A stretch of DNA of 64,000 bases from an uncultured Erythrobacter sp. (GTDB lineage: Bacteria; Pseudomonadota; Alphaproteobacteria; Sphingomonadales; Sphingomonadaceae), in the NCBI GenBank assembly GCA_947488755.1, contig CANLAD010000001.1, forward strand, positions 124,001-188,000. Direction: 5' to 3'. Numbering within the stretch: the stretch's first letter is position 1; every line of letters starts with the position of its first letter. Positions 29,732 through 39,774 of the stretch are shown here, piece after piece. The position numbers were made by a program, and so were the translations under genes. The notes under the pieces were generated by a model. That model did no database searches and was not told the DNA's origin. It was given only the letters and a program-made list of their open reading frames with translations.

Positions 29732-31110
29732 TGGCGGCGGGCACATTTACCGCCGCACCATCGGCTCCGGTCGGCCTCAGCTGGTTCGGGATTGTCCGGA
29801 TCGGGCTGGTGCAGGCTTCGATCGGTGCGATCGTGATGCTTGCGACTTCCCTGCTCAACCGGGTGATGGTGGTCGAATACGCGTTGGCCGCCGCGCTTCC
29901 GGCAGGGCTGGTCGCGTGGCTTTATGCGGTGCAGCTTGGCCGCCCATTATGGGGTCACGGCTCGGATCGCGGTCGCAGCCGAACGCCGTGGATCGTCGGC
30001 GGAGTCGCGGTGCTGGCTGGCGGCGCGCTGCTCGCGATCAAGGCGACGCTGATGCTGGGATCGGACGCAGGCGCGTTCGCTTTCGCGCTCGCCATCCTCG
30101 CTTTCACGCTGATCGGCGCGGGCGTCGGAGCGGGCGGCACGTCGGCCTTGGCGCTGCTCGCATCGGGCGTTGCGCCCGGACGGCGCGCGGCGGCGGCGGC
30201 GGTCACGTGGATCATGATGGTTGCGGGGATTGTTATTGCGGCAGCGACTGCGGGCGCGCTGCTCGATCCGTTCTCGGAAGAGCGGCTGGTTGCGGTTGCG
30301 GGCGGCGTGGCGTTATCGGCGCTGGCGGTCACTGCGGTTGCGGTGCTCGGGCTCGAGCGCGGATTGGCACGAAGCGGCGGGACGGCCTTCGCCGAAACCG
30401 CCAAGACCGGCGAGGCACCTTCGTTCGGCGAGGCGCTGCGCGAGATCATCGGCGAAACCGAAGCGCGGCGGTTTACGCTGTTCATTTTCGTCTCGATGCT
30501 GGCCTATTCGATGCAGGATCTGATCCTCGAACCTTTCGCCGGACTGGTGTTCGAGATGACACCCGGGGAATCGACCAGCCTTTCCGGCACCCAGCACGGC
30601 GGGGTTCTCGCGGGGATGGTTATCGCCGGGATCGGCGGCAGCGCGTTTACCGGGCGGATGCCGGTAGACTTGAAGGTGTGGATCGTTGTTGGTTGCGTCG
30701 GATCGGCGCTGGCTCTCGCAGGGTTGGCGACCGCAGCGGTGGTCGGACCGGGCTGGCCGCTGGCCGCCAATGTCTTCGCACTCGGCCTGTGTAACGGCCT
30801 GTTCGCGGTCGCAGCGATCGGCTCGATGATGGGTCTTGCCGGAGCGGGCGAGAAAACCCGAGAAGGCGTGCGCATGGGTGTGTGGGGCGCATCGCAAGCC
30901 ATGGCGTTTGGCGCTGGCGGGCTGATCGGCGCACTCGGCGTCGATTACGCGCGCGGCGTGCAGGCCAATGACGGCGCGGCGTTCCAGACCATCTTCGCGC
31001 TCGAGGCGGCCTTGTTCGTCATCGCTGCGGGCCTGGCCCTTCGCGCTACTCGCACGAGCAAAACCCCCAATCGTCAACTCCAGGATCAGGAAGCACAGGT
31101 GTTCGTATGA
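29731..31110 (+). CDS. PucC/BCH2-family membrane transporter-like protein
   Basis: This is a 459-residue, 12-helix member of the PucC branch of the major facilitator superfamily. The N-terminus has IGLVQASIGAIVMLATSLLNRVMVVEY, paralleling LhaA, and the second half has SMQDLILEPFAGLVFEMTPGES. Its place between bchG and bchP matches the gene called bch2 or orf428 in other purple bacteria. These proteins are thought to handle bacteriochlorophyll or its precursors during antenna assembly. It starts on the last base of the bchG stop (TGATG) and overlaps bchP by 4 bases. Confidence 0.9.
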   Translation: MAAGTFTAAPSAPVGLSWFGIVRIGLVQASIGAIVMLATSLLNRVMVVEYALAAALPAGLVAWLYAVQLGRPLWGHGSDRGRSRTPWIVGGVAVLAGGALLAIKATLMLGSDAGAFAFALAILAFTLIGAGVGAGGTSALALLASGVAPGRRAAAAAVTWIMMVAGIVIAAATAGALLDPFSEERLVAVAGGVALSALAVTAVAVLGLERGLARSGGTAFAETAKTGEAPSFGEALREIIGETEARRFTLFIFVSMLAYSMQDLILEPFAGLVFEMTPGESTSLSGTQHGGVLAGMVIAGIGGSAFTGRMPVDLKVWIVVGCVGSALALAGLATAAVVGPGWPLAANVFALGLCNGLFAVAAIGSMMGLAGAGEKTREGVRMGVWGASQAMAFGAGGLIGALGVDYARGVQANDGAAFQTIFALEAALFVIAAGLALRATRTSKTPNRQLQDQEAQVFV

Positions 31111-32318
31111 CCCAGACCAATCAGGATTACCCGATCTACGACGCCGTCGTCATTGGCGGTGGCCCCGCCGGCGCGATTGCCGCGGAGGAGTTGGCGCTCG
31201 AAGGCCATTCGGTGCTGCTGATGGAGCGGGGTGGGCGGATCAAGCCGTGCGGAGGCGCCGTGCCGCCGCGCATGCTCGCCGATTTCGATATCCCGCAAAG
31301 TCAGCTCGTCGCCCGCGCCCGCTCGGCCCGGATGATCGCGCCGTCTGGCCGCGCCGTCGATATGCCGGTCGGCGAGATCGGCTTTGTCGGCATGGTCGAT
31401 CGCGAACATTTCGACGAATATCTGCGTGAGCGCGCCCGCCAGTCCGGCGCCGAACGCATGACCGCGACCTTCGAGAAGATCGAGCGCGACGACGAAGCGC
31501 ATCCGGTTGTCACCTTCCGCAAGACTCGCGGCGCTCCGATCGAGCGGGTTCGCGCGCGCTGCGTCATCGGCGCGGACGGCGCGCGTTCGGCGGTGGCCAA
31601 GCAATGCCTGCCCGACGCCGAGCGGGTGAAATGCGTCTTCGCCTATCACGAAATCATCAAGTCGCCCGAAACCGACAGCGATGAATTCGACGGCGCGCGC
31701 TGCGATGTGTTCTATCAGGGCCGCCTGTCGCCCGATTTCTACGCCTGGGTCTTCCCCCACGGTGACACGGCCAGCATCGGCGTGGGCAGCGCGAACAAGG
31801 GCTTTTCCCTGCGCGGCGCGGTCTCGCAAATGCGCTCTGACCTCGATCTGGCCCGCTGCGAAACCGTGCGCCGCGAAGGCGCGCCCATTCCCCTCAAGCC
31901 GCTCAAGCGCTGGGACAACGGCGCCGACGTCATTGTCGCAGGCGATGCCGCCGGGATCGTAGCACCGGCCTCGGGAGAGGGCATTTATTACGCGATGGTC
32001 GGCGGCCGCATGAGCGCTCAGGCGGCCAGCGATATGCTCAAGACCGGCGAGACGAAAGCGCTCAAGACCGCGCGCAAACGCTTCATGAAGGAGCACGGGC
32101 GCGTCTTCTGGGTACTCGGGATGATGCAGTATTTCTGGTATTCGAGCGACAAGCGCCGCGAGCGATTCGTCTCGATGTGCGATGACAAGGACGTGCAGCA
32201 GCTCACCTGGCAGGCCTATATGAACAAGAAGCTCGTGCGCTCCAAACCGATGGCGCATGTGAAGATCTTCCTGAAAGACACCGCGCATCTCCTTGGCCTG
32301 AGGCCGGCGAACAGCTAA
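31107..32318 (+). CDS. bchP: Geranylgeranyl bacteriochlorophyll reductase
   Basis: BchP reduces three double bonds of the geranylgeranyl tail to phytyl. The 403-residue flavoprotein starts with an FAD fold (AVVIGGGPAGAIAAEEL), then GGRIKPCGGAVPP, a feature of the geranylgeranyl reductase family, followed by VIGADGARSAVA and AGDAAGIVAPASGEGIYYAM. It overlaps the PucC-family gene by 4 bases and is 11 bases upstream of tspO. It acts at the membrane with NADPH. Confidence 0.96.
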   Translation: MTQTNQDYPIYDAVVIGGGPAGAIAAEELALEGHSVLLMERGGRIKPCGGAVPPRMLADFDIPQSQLVARARSARMIAPSGRAVDMPVGEIGFVGMVDREHFDEYLRERARQSGAERMTATFEKIERDDEAHPVVTFRKTRGAPIERVRARCVIGADGARSAVAKQCLPDAERVKCVFAYHEIIKSPETDSDEFDGARCDVFYQGRLSPDFYAWVFPHGDTASIGVGSANKGFSLRGAVSQMRSDLDLARCETVRREGAPIPLKPLKRWDNGADVIVAGDAAGIVAPASGEGIYYAMVGGRMSAQAASDMLKTGETKALKTARKRFMKEHGRVFWVLGMMQYFWYSSDKRRERFVSMCDDKDVQQLTWQAYMNKKLVRSKPMAHVKIFLKDTAHLLGLRPANS

Positions 32319-32329
32319 TCGCCTCGCCT

Positions 32330-32812
32330 ATGAGCAAGACCTGGTTTCTGCCCGCCGTCGTCGCGGCGATCGCGGCCGCTATCGTGGTGGCGCTGGGCAC
32401 GACGATCACCGATCTCGGCCCGTGGTATCAGAGCCTTGAAAAGCCCGATTGGCAGCCGCCCGACATCGCTTTTCCGATCGGGTGGACGATCATCTACGCC
32501 TTCAACACCGCCGCGATCGTCAACGCCTGGCGCGCCGCGCCGACGGCGCGCGTTTCCGACACGATTATCGGCCTGTTCGCGCTCACCGCCTTTCTCAACA
32601 TCACCTGGAGCATGCTGTTCTTCCGCGTCCAGCGGCCTGACCTTGCGTTTATCGAGGCGCTGCTGCTGTGGCTCTCGGTCCTCGCGCTCGTCGTCTACAG
32701 CGCGCGCGTCTCGAAATCGGCGGCGGTGCTGTTCACGCCTTACCTGGTGTGGATGACCTTTGCCGCCGCATCGAACTGGGCGATCGTCGAGCTTAACGGC
32801 CCGTTCGGATAA
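32330..32812 (+). CDS. tspO: Tryptophan-rich sensory protein TspO
   Basis: This is a 160-residue protein with five hydrophobic segments and the conserved TspO/MBR motifs PWYQSLEKPDWQPPD, FPIGWTIIYA, FLNITWSMLFFRVQRPDLAFIEALLLW, and the C-terminal PYLVWMTFAAASNWA. In Rhodobacter TspO is an outer-membrane tetrapyrrole-binding protein that dampens photosynthesis gene expression under oxygen. Its position 11 bases after bchP makes co-expression with late bacteriochlorophyll genes likely. The longer inter-helix regions look normal for the family. Confidence 0.93.
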   Translation: MSKTWFLPAVVAAIAAAIVVALGTTITDLGPWYQSLEKPDWQPPDIAFPIGWTIIYAFNTAAIVNAWRAAPTARVSDTIIGLFALTAFLNITWSMLFFRVQRPDLAFIEALLLWLSVLALVVYSARVSKSAAVLFTPYLVWMTFAAASNWAIVELNGPFG

Positions 32813-32907
32813 GCCTGCGATGCGGCACGCCAAGGTAAGAGGTCTGGCGGCCCCCATCACCCGTCAGACATGACCGCGCATGATTGCCACGCAATGATCG
32901 TCTCGCA

Positions 32908-33165
32908 ATGATCGACACCCTGTTTGCCAGCGGCCATGCCGCCGACATCATGCTCGGCGTGCTCGTGCTCGAAGCGGTTTGGCTGAAGCGGAAGGGCTGG
33001 GAAGCGATCTACATTGCCGCGATGCTCGGCCCGGCGGCGTTCATCGTTCTGGGTCTGCGCGCGGCGCTGGTCGGTGCGGACTGGTGGTGGATCGCGCTCC
33101 CGCTGGCCGCATCGTTCCCGCTGCATCTGATTGACCTGCGGTTGCGGAAGAGCTCTACAAGCTAG
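32908..33165 (+). CDS. Small membrane protein of unknown function downstream of tspO
   Basis: This is an 85-residue protein with three hydrophobic segments, a central LKRKGWEAIYIAAMLGPAAF and a C-terminal LHLIDLRLRKSS basic end. The ATG at 32908 is used because the upstream in-frame codons lack a ribosome site; none is strong here either. It lies 95 bases after tspO and before a convergent terminator. I do not recognise a family. The Trp-rich GADWWWIALP segment at a membrane interface is notable. A link to tspO or to photosynthesis is only positional. Confidence 0.6.
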   Translation: MIDTLFASGHAADIMLGVLVLEAVWLKRKGWEAIYIAAMLGPAAFIVLGLRAALVGADWWWIALPLAASFPLHLIDLRLRKSSTS

Positions 33166-33180
33166 TCAGGCCTCGGCATC

Positions 33181-33216
33181 CTCGCTCATCGCTCATTGCT
33201 CCTCGCTCCTCGCGCG
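33181..33216. repeat. Short CTCGCTC-type imperfect tandem repeat
   Basis: The run contains about five variants of (C)TCGCTCAT/CTCGCTCCT in a row. It is non-coding, lies between the small membrane-protein gene and the puf terminator, and is probably of no functional importance, though it might differ in length between strains. Confidence 0.4.
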
Positions 33217-33258
33217 TCGCCGCCGCACCACTTCACCCCAATCGCACATGCTCAAAAG

Positions 33259-33302
33259 CAAAGACCCGGCTGCACGTCTGTGCGACCGGGCCTTTGTCTT
33301 TT
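33259..33302. terminator. Convergent terminator for pufM and the tspO operon
   Basis: CAAAGACCCGG (33259-33269) pairs with CCGGGCCTTTG (33286-33296) with one mismatch, and the loop contains a further GCAC/GTGC stem. It is followed by TCTTTT on the plus strand and by TTTT on the minus strand, so it can stop transcription in both directions. Confidence 0.85.
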
Positions 33303-33358
33303 GTCATCTTGCGGGAGCAACGCCGGACCAGCGCCCGACGCCGCCTCGCAAGCCTTGC

Positions 33359-34282
33359 TCAGCTGGGAGCGTAATGATGTTCCTGCGCCCAGATGTACCA
33401 GTTGTCGACAACCACGCCGGTGAGCAGGACACCGATCCCGCCGGTCAGCGTCGTCAGCACCGCGAACCACCAGGCCCAGCGGTGGATCGATTCCATCGAG
33501 GCATTGAAGCCCATGGTCCAGCGCCAGAACAGGCCGGCACGCTCGGATGCCGTGCCGCGGTCGGTGATCTGTTCGATCTCCCGCTCCCCGCCATAGCGCC
33601 CGACCGCAAGGATCGTCGCGCCGTGCATGGCGAACAGCACCGCCGAACCGTAAAGGAACACGATCGAGAGCGCGTGGAACGGGTTGTAGAAGAAATTCCC
33701 GTAGATCAGTGACAGATTGTTGGTCCAGTCGAGGTGCGAGAAAATTCCGTATGGCACCGCCTCGGCCCAGCTACCCATCAGCAGCGGGCGGATGAAGCCC
33801 AGCACCAGGAACAGCCAGATCGCCGAGGCGAAGGCCCAGGGGATGTGATAGCCCATGCCCAGTGCCCGTGCCCGCGAATAAGTCCGCGCCAGCCAGCACA
33901 GCACTGAGATAGTTAGCAGGAAGCCGGTCAGGATAAACCAGCCCCCCTCGTTCAGGGGCACAAAGGGATTGAAGCCCCATTCCGGCCCCGGAGGATCGAG
34001 CGAGAGCCAGAAGAACTCGCGCACGAACACCTGCGGATTCCACCCGGCCTGGGCGAAGAAATTGAACCCGATAATGGTGATCGCGATCCCGCCAAAGCAG
34101 ATCGACAACACGCCGAGCCACCCGAGATAGATCGGCCCGAACTGAGCCTGCCCGACCTTACCCGCCCAGTAGCTGTAGCCCATGTTCGGGATACGGATGT
34201 CTTCGCCCGGTGCGAGGGGGACGCCCATTTCGGGCGGTCCCTTGACCTGGATCTGCGTGAAGATGTTTTGATAAGTGCTCAT
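33359..34282 (-). CDS. pufM: Photosynthetic reaction centre M subunit
   Basis: PufM is the five-helix core subunit that binds the special pair and QA. The 307-residue protein has the expected order: [22 protein letters not shown] near the start, [16 protein letters not shown] helix C end, HLDWTNN and [13 protein letters not shown], then [20 protein letters not shown] with the iron-binding His, and [12 protein letters not shown]. It starts 2 bases after the pufL stop. It is the last gene of the superoperon; no pufC follows, and a terminator lies 60 bases downstream. Confidence 0.98.
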   Translation of the reverse strand: MSTYQNIFTQIQVKGPPEMGVPLAPGEDIRIPNMGYSYWAGKVGQAQFGPIYLGWLGVLSICFGGIAITIIGFNFFAQAGWNPQVFVREFFWLSLDPPGPEWGFNPFVPLNEGGWFILTGFLLTISVLCWLARTYSRARALGMGYHIPWAFASAIWLFLVLGFIRPLLMGSWAEAVPYGIFSHLDWTNNLSLIYGNFFYNPFHALSIVFLYGSAVLFAMHGATILAVGRYGGEREIEQITDRGTASERAGLFWRWTMGFNASMESIHRWAWWFAVLTTLTGGIGVLLTGVVVDNWYIWAQEHHYAPS

Positions 34283-34284
34283 GA

Positions 34285-35121
34285 TTAAAACCCTTCCGCG
34301 GACCAGATCGGGATCTTGCGCCAGAAGTCCCAGAATTCGATCCAGCTGCCGGTGTAGATCGTGCCGGAGATGACGATGCAGATCGCGCTCCAGAACCCGG
34401 CGCTCAGCGCCAGGAACAGACCCACACGGTGAATACCGAGCGTGCCGACCGAATAGCCGATGAAGTCACGGAAATACGTGTCTTCGTATTCCGGCGTTTT
34501 CACGTCGGTGCCGCGCGACGGATTGACCGCCGACAGGACCAACCCGCCGTGCAGGGCCAGCGCGAGGCAGTTCGTGAAGAAGAACGTGATCGCCAGCATG
34601 TGGACCGGATTGTAGTGGAAGTTCACATACGCATATCCGGTGTTCGAAACCCAATCGAGGTGGGTCCAGATGCCATAGGGGAAGGCGTGTCCCCACGCCC
34701 CCATCCACAGCGGCCGGATCACGTTCAGCGTGACATAGGCGAACACCGCGACGCTGAACGCGATCGGGACGTGGTAGCTCATGCCAAGCTTGCGCGAGAT
34801 TTCCGCTTGCCGGAACACCCACGAAACGAAAGCGATCACCGCACAGACCGTAATGACCTGATGGTATCCGCCCTGGTTGAGTGGCATCAAAGCGAGGCCC
34901 GCTTCGATAGCAGGTGGCTGGATGTCGATCAGCCACGGATTGAGTGTCGGACCCTGGGCTGCGGCCGCGAAGATCAGCGCGGTGCCGAGCAACGCACTGA
35001 CAGCGACCAATACCCCGAAGAATCCGACATAGAACGGCCCGACCCAGAAGTCGAAGAGGTCACCGCCGATCAATGTGCCACCGCGTACGCGGTACTTTCG
35101 CTCGAAACTAAGGAGCGCCAT
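34285..35121 (-). CDS. pufL: Photosynthetic reaction centre L subunit
   Basis: PufL pairs with PufM to form the reaction-centre core and the QB site. The 278-residue protein has [31 protein letters not shown] at the start (conserved RVRGG motif), [25 protein letters not shown] with the special-pair and monomer ligands, [12 protein letters not shown] with the iron-binding His, and a C-terminal helix. It starts 101 bases after the pufA stop, and that gap holds a hairpin that may protect the upstream LH1 message. Confidence 0.98.
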   Translation of the reverse strand: MALLSFERKYRVRGGTLIGGDLFDFWVGPFYVGFFGVLVAVSALLGTALIFAAAAQGPTLNPWLIDIQPPAIEAGLALMPLNQGGYHQVITVCAVIAFVSWVFRQAEISRKLGMSYHVPIAFSVAVFAYVTLNVIRPLWMGAWGHAFPYGIWTHLDWVSNTGYAYVNFHYNPVHMLAITFFFTNCLALALHGGLVLSAVNPSRGTDVKTPEYEDTYFRDFIGYSVGTLGIHRVGLFLALSAGFWSAICIVISGTIYTGSWIEFWDFWRKIPIWSAEGF

Positions 35122-35179
35122 AGGTCCATCCTTCCCGCCGCGAGGACGGGTGTTCTTGTGTCATGTCGAAAGCTGTAGA

Positions 35180-35201
35180 GGGCAGGCAGGCGAACCTGCC
35201 C
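35180..35201 (-). other. pufA-pufL intercistronic hairpin
   Basis: GGGCAGG/CCTGCCC (35180-35186 and 35195-35201, 8-base loop) lies in the transcribed gap after pufA. In Rhodobacter a hairpin in this place protects pufBA mRNA from 3' decay and raises LH1 over reaction-centre levels; the same role is inferred here. Confidence 0.65.
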
Positions 35202-35222
35202 CCTCAGTTTCCGCTGGGTCGA

Positions 35223-35369
35223 TCAGCTGGCGGGCGTAACGCCGCCGAGCCAGTTATACTTCTCCGTGCTGAGCAGGATGAAGTGGATGCTGAAGGCCAG
35301 GACAGCGAGGCCGACGTGAAGTGCGACCAAGGTCCGGCGAACATCGAAAAAGTGCCAAATCTTATGCAT
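35223..35369 (-). CDS. pufA: LH1 antenna alpha polypeptide
   Basis: This 48-residue single-helix antenna protein was found by translating the gap between pufB and pufL. It starts [19 protein letters not shown] and continues through [19 protein letters not shown]. The His in SIHF is the bacteriochlorophyll ligand, the initial KIW is typical of LH1 alpha, and the Trp in NWL is a typical pigment-contact residue. An AAGGAA ribosome site lies 6 bases upstream of the ATG. It forms the alpha-beta pair with PufB around the reaction centre. Confidence 0.96.
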   Translation of the reverse strand: MHKIWHFFDVRRTLVALHVGLAVLAFSIHFILLSTEKYNWLGGVTPAS

Positions 35370-35409
35370 AATCAATTCCTTGTTGGATGGCTTGAAGACC
35401 CGTTTGACT

Positions 35410-35425
35410 GACTGGAAAGCCAGTC
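35410..35425 (-). other. pufB-pufA intercistronic hairpin
   Basis: GACTGG-AAAG-CCAGTC is a perfect six-base stem with a four-base loop in the 67-base gap between pufB and pufA. It has no T run, so it is more likely an mRNA structure element than a terminator. Confidence 0.55.
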
Positions 35426-35436
35426 GATGGGATCAA

Positions 35437-35610
35437 TCAGCCAAGGCCACCGGTGAACCAGGGCTTCCAGGCGAACATCAGGGCATGCGCCACGACGGCG
35501 ATGCCGACGTAAAGCGTGAAGGTGCCCATGAAGGCCTTGTGGATTTCCTTCGCCTCTTCGTCGGTGAGGTATGTCCCCACTGTCGGGCGATCGGTTGGAT
35601 CGGTGCTCAT
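35437..35610 (-). CDS. pufB: LH1 antenna beta polypeptide
   Basis: This 57-residue antenna protein starts at the ATG at 35610, preceded by GGAGT at a suitable distance. Its N-terminus is polar (TDEEAKEIHKAFMGTF, typical of LH1 beta), and its single helix contains VVAHALMFAWKPWF, where the His binds bacteriochlorophyll and the Trp residues tune absorption. It is the first puf gene; there is no pufQ between bchZ and pufB, only a hairpin. Confidence 0.96.
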   Translation of the reverse strand: MSTDPTDRPTVGTYLTDEEAKEIHKAFMGTFTLYVGIAVVAHALMFAWKPWFTGGLG

Positions 35611-35639
35611 TACAGTAACTCCATTCTTAAGTATCGGAG

Positions 35640-35660
35640 CGGAGGCGGATGATGCCTCCG
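35640..35660 (-). other. Hairpin in the bchZ-pufB gap
   Basis: CGGAGGC/GCCTCCG with a 7-base loop lies 30 bases upstream of the pufB ATG in the 154-base bchZ-pufB gap. I saw no TGT-N12-ACA box and no strong promoter here, so puf transcription may rely on read-through from bchC; the hairpin could mark a processing site. Confidence 0.5.
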
Positions 35661-35764
35661 GCGGTATCCGCGCGTGATCCCCCACGTGGATTGCGGATGC
35701 CTGCTACTGCCAGGCAAATGGTGTCGCCCCGGTGCGGCGCTGCTGTGCTGAAGGACGGGCATGG

Positions 35765-37222
35765 TCATGCCGGCTCCTCCTGCGGCAGCGCCGTCGCGAG
35801 GCAGTTCAAGGAAACTCTGGTTTGGCCATTGGCGCGCGCGGTCTGTTCGGCACTGTCGCGCAGCCGCTTGGCGGCGGAAATTCGCACGAGGACCGGCTGG
35901 CGCTCGACCAGCTCGTCGAGCCGGGCCTTCGCATCGGTGTCCCAGGTCAGTTCGGTCTGGTCACGAACCGGCGTCGCTGCGCCTTCATCCATGTCGGTGC
36001 CGAGCGGCAGGATGTGGAACAGCGCATCGAACAGCGCATTGCACACTTCCTGCACGATATAGGTCGCGCCCGAATAGCCCATGAAGGGCGTGCCGGTGTG
36101 GCGGCGGATGGCCGCGCCGGGGAAGCTGGCGGGAATGAACTCGCCGCCCGGTCCGTGGCCCTTCGGCGCCTCGGCCATGTACATGCGTTCGTTGTAGCTG
36201 CCGAACACGACCAGCGGCGGATTCTCGTGGATCGCCTTGCGAACCTCGTCGTTCGCGGTTTTCTTGCCCGCGACGCGTGAGACGGCGAAATTGCAGGGCA
36301 AGCCCATATCGTCTTCGAGGAAATGGCGGATGCCGCGCGCGTAGGTTTCGTTGGCTACGATGCCGAAATTCGCGGTGCCGAAGAAGTCCTGCGTGACCGA
36401 GCGCCACAAATCCCACAGCGGCTTGATCGTGGTGTGCTTCTCGCGCTCGATGAAGGGTTCGGGGTCAAGTCCCAGCTCTTCGCCCAGCGCGCGCAGAAAC
36501 TTGGTGGTGGAGGTGAGGCCGACCGGCGCCTGGAAATAGGGGCGTTCCAGTGTCTCGCACAGGTTTCGACCGAACTCGCGATACATGCACACATTCGCAT
36601 CGGCCATGCCGAGCTTGCGAATATCAGCCAGGTGACAGCCGAGCGGGAAGACCACGCCGACTTCGGCCCCGATCCCTTCAACCAGACGCCGGATTTCGGC
36701 GAGGTCGGATGGCATATTGAACATGCCGTAGGACGGGCCGATGATGTTGACGACCGGCTTTTCGCCCTCCTTGCGCTCTTTGAGCTTGGGCATCTTCTTC
36801 GGGCCGAATTCGGTCCACAGCCAGGTGAGCGCGCGGTCGGCGCTTTCCCATTGATCCTCATCGATCGTGCGGGGCAGGAAGCGCTTGATATTGGTGCCCT
36901 CGGGCGTGACGCCGCCGCCGATCATCTCGGCGATCGATCCCGTGACGACCACAGCGGGCAGTTCGGGGTCGAGCGTTTCCCAGGCGCGGTTCATCGCGCC
37001 TTCGGTGCCGGTCTTGCCCAGTTCTTCCTCGCCAAGGCCGGTGACGACGATCGGCAATTCATGCGGGGGCAGGGCGTCGGTGTAGTGCAGCACCGATGTG
37101 ACGGGCAGATTTTCGCAACCCACCGGACCATCGATGATGACCTGCAGGCCCTTCACCGCGGTGAAGACATAGGTCGCACCCCAGTATCCGCCCGCGCGAT
37201 CGTGGTCGAGAATGAGGGTCAT
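35765..37222 (-). CDS. bchZ: Chlorophyllide a reductase subunit Z
   Basis: BchZ forms the catalytic part with BchY of the nitrogenase-like enzyme that reduces ring B to give the bacteriochlorin. The 485-residue protein starts [20 protein letters not shown] and contains [48 protein letters not shown] segments with the cluster cysteine, and [23 protein letters not shown]. Its ATG overlaps the bchY stop (ATGA). The C-terminal region is a small accessory domain. Confidence 0.97.
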   Translation of the reverse strand: MTLILDHDRAGGYWGATYVFTAVKGLQVIIDGPVGCENLPVTSVLHYTDALPPHELPIVVTGLGEEELGKTGTEGAMNRAWETLDPELPAVVVTGSIAEMIGGGVTPEGTNIKRFLPRTIDEDQWESADRALTWLWTEFGPKKMPKLKERKEGEKPVVNIIGPSYGMFNMPSDLAEIRRLVEGIGAEVGVVFPLGCHLADIRKLGMADANVCMYREFGRNLCETLERPYFQAPVGLTSTTKFLRALGEELGLDPEPFIEREKHTTIKPLWDLWRSVTQDFFGTANFGIVANETYARGIRHFLEDDMGLPCNFAVSRVAGKKTANDEVRKAIHENPPLVVFGSYNERMYMAEAPKGHGPGGEFIPASFPGAAIRRHTGTPFMGYSGATYIVQEVCNALFDALFHILPLGTDMDEGAATPVRDQTELTWDTDAKARLDELVERQPVLVRISAAKRLRDSAEQTARANGQTRVSLNCLATALPQEEPA

Positions 37223-38781
37223 GTGCCCACCGCCTCTGCCGCCTTGCGCGCGGCTTCGTTAAGGGCTGCGTATTTCTTGCGGAACTTGGGCCGGTCGACC
37301 GGGGTATCTTCCCACACGCCCGCATTGTGCTGTTCGCCGACGCCTTCGAAGAAGTCGTGCATCGCATCGAAGCGCGCCTTGTTCCCGATCGCCCCGTTGA
37401 TGACCTGTGCAAGGCTGCCCGCGCCCGCCGGACCCATCAGCGGACGGGCGGAAATGAGATTGGTGAAGTAGAGCCCGGGAAGCGCGTTGGCCTTTGCGTG
37501 CTGGACCACCGGGGTGGTGCCGATGGCTAGGTCAGGTCCGTATTCCTCGACCGCGGCGATGTCTTCTTCCAGGCTGGCGCGATAGTTCACGCGCACGCCT
37601 TTGGCTTCGAGCCATTCGCGGTCCGGGTCCGACCATTGGGTCCGCGGGCAGGCGCTGCCGACATAGGGCACGTCCGCGCCGCTTTCGATCAGCAGCCGCG
37701 CGACAAGCAGTTCGGAGCCTTCATAGCCCGAGACCGTCACGCGCCCCTTGATCGGGTTGGCGGCAAGGGCGCCCTTGATCGCGCCGGTCATCGCGTCTTT
37801 CACGCCATCGACCTTGTCCTGCGCGATGCCGAACGCTTCGCCGATCGATTGCAGCCAGGCGGCGGTGCCATCGACCCCGACCGGAGCCGAGCCCACGACC
37901 TTGCGGCCCGCGGCCTGAAATTCGCGGATGCTGGCGGTGTAGAACGGGTGGATCGCAGCGGCGACCGGACAATCGAGCGCGGCGTAAAGCTCGCGCCATT
38001 CGCGCGTCGGCACGACCGGCCCGGCAGCGAGGCCAAGCGGTTCGAGCATCTGGCCGATGACCACCGGATCGGCGGGGAACATCTCACCCAACAGAGCGAC
38101 GCTGGGCTTGTCGGCGCGCTTCTCGGGCGCAGCGACGGGACCGGCATCGACCTCTTCGCGCGCATATTGCAGCATCGCGCCTGCGAGTACGTCTTTCGCT
38201 TCGGCATGGGTCGGGATGCCAAAGCCCGGCACGTCGATGCCGATGATCCGCACGCCATTGATCTGCTTTTTGAGCAGCCGCAACGGAACACCGCTGGCGG
38301 TCGGGACACACAGGTTCGTGACGACGATCGCGTCGTAGAGTTCGGGATCGGCGAGGTCTTCGACCGCTTCCTTGATATCCTCGAACAGCTTGCCGGTGAC
38401 GAGCGTTTCAGAAGAGAACGGCACGTAGCCGACCGTCCGCCGCGCGCCGTAGAAATGCGAGGTGAAGGTCAGTCCATAAACGCAGCACGCGCTGCCCGAC
38501 AGGACGGTCGCGGTGCGCTTCATGCGCAGACCCACGCGCAGCGACCCGAAGGCGGGGCACATGCTTTGCGGCTGATCGTGCGGACCCTTCGCCGGATCGA
38601 CGGGGTAATCGGCGGCGTACTTGTCCAGAATGTCGCTCTTGCCCGCTTCACGCGCCGCTTCGAGCATCGTGCTCTTGCTCGAGCAGCCGCCTGCCTGTGC
38701 AGGCGCAGCTTTGCCGGTACCGACATCGAGTTCGATCCGGTCGGGAGCGCGTTCCGCGTTGGAGGGGGCTAGGTCGGTCAT
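37219..38781 (-). CDS. bchY: Chlorophyllide a reductase subunit Y
   Basis: BchY is the NifD-like partner of BchZ and provides cluster cysteines, here seen in [14 protein letters not shown] and [20 protein letters not shown]. The 520-residue protein also has [14 protein letters not shown] and [21 protein letters not shown]. It starts 3 bases after the bchX stop and overlaps bchZ by 4 bases. The N-terminal ~45 residues before [10 protein letters not shown] are poorly conserved. Confidence 0.97.
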   Translation of the reverse strand: MTDLAPSNAERAPDRIELDVGTGKAAPAQAGGCSSKSTMLEAAREAGKSDILDKYAADYPVDPAKGPHDQPQSMCPAFGSLRVGLRMKRTATVLSGSACCVYGLTFTSHFYGARRTVGYVPFSSETLVTGKLFEDIKEAVEDLADPELYDAIVVTNLCVPTASGVPLRLLKKQINGVRIIGIDVPGFGIPTHAEAKDVLAGAMLQYAREEVDAGPVAAPEKRADKPSVALLGEMFPADPVVIGQMLEPLGLAAGPVVPTREWRELYAALDCPVAAAIHPFYTASIREFQAAGRKVVGSAPVGVDGTAAWLQSIGEAFGIAQDKVDGVKDAMTGAIKGALAANPIKGRVTVSGYEGSELLVARLLIESGADVPYVGSACPRTQWSDPDREWLEAKGVRVNYRASLEEDIAAVEEYGPDLAIGTTPVVQHAKANALPGLYFTNLISARPLMGPAGAGSLAQVINGAIGNKARFDAMHDFFEGVGEQHNAGVWEDTPVDRPKFRKKYAALNEAARKAAEAVGT

Positions 38782-38784
38782 GGC

Positions 38785-39774
38785 TTAGGCTTCGTCGTAG
38801 ACCACTTCGAGGGAAGGCTTTTCTTCGAACACACCGCCGCGCATGTCGGCCTGCGTCGCGGGGACGAGCTGGACATCGCCGCCGGTGTCTTCGGGTGAGA
38901 ACAGGTTGAGCAGGCCATCCTGGTCGAGCGGGGTCGGCTGCTTGGGCGGCGCTTCGGCGACATTGGTCGCGAGCGTTTCGAACAGGCTGGCCCATTCGCC
39001 GCCGGGCTTCCCGATGATCTGATAGTTTGCGCTCTTGCGGCGAATGTCCTCGTCTGCCGGGATGGCCGTGAGCACCGGAATATCCACGGCTTTGGCAAAG
39101 GCTGCCGCCTCACCCGTGCCGTCATCCTTGTTCACGATCATGCCCGCGACGCCGACATTACCGCCCATCTTGCGGAAATATTCGACCGCATGGCAGACAT
39201 TGTTCGCGACATAGAGCGATTGCAGGTCGTTCGATCCGACGACGATCACCTTCTGGCACATGTCGCGCGCAATCGGCAGGCCGAACCCACCGCACACCAC
39301 GTCACCCAGGAAATCGAGCAGAACGTAGTCGAAGCCCCATTCGTGGAAGCCCAGCTTTTCGAGCAATTCGAAGCCATGAATAATCCCGCGACCGCCGCAT
39401 CCGCGACCGACTTCGGGGCCTCCGAGTTCCATTGCAAACACGCCGTCACGCTGGAAACACACGTCCTCGATGGAGACGTCCTCGCCGGCGAGCTTCTTCT
39501 TGGAAGAGGTCTCGATGATGGTCGGGCAGGACTTGCCGCCGAACAGCAGGCTGGTCGTATCGGATTTGGGGTCGCAGCCGATCAGCAGCACGCGCTTGCC
39601 CTGCTGCGCCATCATGTAGCTGAGATTGGAGAGCGCGAAGCTTTTGCCCGAACCGCCCTTGCCATAGATCGCAATGACTTGCGTCTCGCTCGTGGCTTCG
39701 CCGGTGTGCACCGGATCGGGTTCGTGGCTCGCTTCCTCGCGGAGCGCTTCTGTCTGTGCGTCGAGCATGGTCAT
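38785..39774 (-). CDS. bchX: Chlorophyllide a reductase iron protein BchX
   Basis: BchX is the ATP-dependent [4Fe-4S] reductase component that feeds electrons to BchYZ. The 329-residue protein has the P-loop [16 protein letters not shown], the cluster cysteine in [19 protein letters not shown] and the second in [14 protein letters not shown]. The ATG at 39774 overlaps the bchC stop (ATGA); another ATG lies two codons later. Long N- and C-terminal extensions relative to BchL are normal for BchX. Confidence 0.96.
   Translation of the reverse strand: MTMLDAQTEALREEASHEPDPVHTGEATSETQVIAIYGKGGSGKSFALSNLSYMMAQQGKRVLLIGCDPKSDTTSLLFGGKSCPTIIETSSKKKLAGEDVSIEDVCFQRDGVFAMELGGPEVGRGCGGRGIIHGFELLEKLGFHEWGFDYVLLDFLGDVVCGGFGLPIARDMCQKVIVVGSNDLQSLYVANNVCHAVEYFRKMGGNVGVAGMIVNKDDGTGEAAAFAKAVDIPVLTAIPADEDIRRKSANYQIIGKPGGEWASLFETLATNVAEAPPKQPTPLDQDGLLNLFSPEDTGGDVQLVPATQADMRGGVFEEKPSLEVVYDEA

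Noticed and set aside
35611..35764. A pufQ gene between bchZ and pufB
   Set aside because: The gap is too short for pufQ and contains only a hairpin and no fitting frame.
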